From the NCBI GenBank assembly GCA_903854645.1, contig CAINWY010000062.1, positions 1 through 5,251 on the forward strand: 5,251 bases of DNA, in the 5' to 3' direction. Positions 4,998-5,251 of this stretch are shown piece by piece. The position numbers and the translations under genes are program-made. Each line of letters begins with the position of its first letter. The stretch's first letter is position 1. The DNA comes from an uncultured bacterium. Lineage in GTDB: Bacteria; Patescibacteriota; Minisyncoccia; Phycocordibacterales; UBA9973. Below the pieces are notes generated by a model that made no database searches, had not been told where the DNA came from, and worked only from the letters and a program-made list of their open reading frames with translations.

Positions 4998-5246
4998 ATG
5001 GAATCAATTTTGAAGTCAGAAATTTTTTTCTTTATTAGTTCTATCTCTGTTGTATTAATAACAGTTGTTCTTATTATTTTTGGTTTTTATTTAATAAAAA
5101 CAATGAGAAACTTCTCAGAAATTTCTGAGATTCTTAAGAAGACAGTAGAGGGTACCACCTCATCTTTATCTGAGGTAGGGAACAGTATAAAAGAAAGCAC
5201 TTTCTTTAAATTCTTTTTTGGCAAGAAAAGAAAAGCTAAGAAATAA
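4998..5246 (+). CDS. Small single-pass membrane protein, DUF948-like
   Basis: An 82-aa protein with an acidic-polar N-terminus, one long hydrophobic helix at about 9-33, then a hydrophilic amphipathic segment (about 36-68) and a strongly basic tail (KKRKAKK, 76-82). The charge layout puts the C-terminal part in the cytoplasm by the positive-inside rule. The order of one membrane helix followed by a helical segment resembles short DUF948-type proteins, but I recognise no catalytic residue or firmly named family, so no function is assigned. It starts 8 bases after the holA stop from its own apparently leaderless promoter. The TAA at 5244-5246 lies just inside the end of the window. An open frame with an ATG, a good promoter and a clear membrane topology make it a probable real gene. 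Confidence 0.75.
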   Translation: MESILKSEIFFFISSISVVLITVVLIIFGFYLIKTMRNFSEISEILKKTVEGTTSSLSEVGNSIKESTFFKFFFGKKRKAKK

Positions 5247-5251
5247 TTATT

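Overview
The window looks like a piece of a small AT-rich bacterial genome, most likely from the Candidate Phyla Radiation (Patescibacteria, Parcubacteria-like). This is an inference from several signs: short closely packed genes all on the + strand, poor Shine-Dalgarno signals, a PolA with only a remnant of its 3'-5' exonuclease domain, a short divergent HolA-like protein, and lipid-modifying enzymes standing alone. TGA ends a gene at 4341-4343, so there is no sign of the UGA-glycine code of Gracilibacteria/SR1.

Layout. Positions 1-131 hold the 3' end of a tsaE-like gene (tRNA t6A synthesis). A 53-base gap with a recognisable promoter leads into a 325-aa PlsC-type acyltransferase (185-1162), closed by a strong intrinsic terminator (1167-1197). 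Next is polA (1220-3688), whose TATAAT box lies so close to the ATG that the mRNA should be leaderless. A 157-base gap (3689-3845) holds a large imperfect inverted repeat that can fold in two incompatible ways; its right arm includes the start codon of a 165-aa isoprenylcysteine/phospholipid methyltransferase-family membrane protein (3846-4343). That gene overlaps by ATGA a 216-aa HolA-like DNA polymerase III delta subunit (4340-4990). A second apparently leaderless promoter, whose -10 box contains the holA stop codon, drives an 82-aa single-pass membrane protein (4998-5246).

Functionally the window mixes replication and repair (polA, holA-like), membrane lipid modification (acyltransferase, methyltransferase) and tRNA modification (tsaE). 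The methyltransferase and holA are translationally linked; the other genes appear to be separate transcription units.

The most unusual signals are the switch-like inverted repeat before the methyltransferase, a 15-bp perfect inverted repeat embedded in frame in the variable linker of PolA (like a palindromic coding insertion), and the identical 6-base gap between TATAAT and ATG at two genes. No CRISPR array, transposase gene, rRNA or tRNA was seen.
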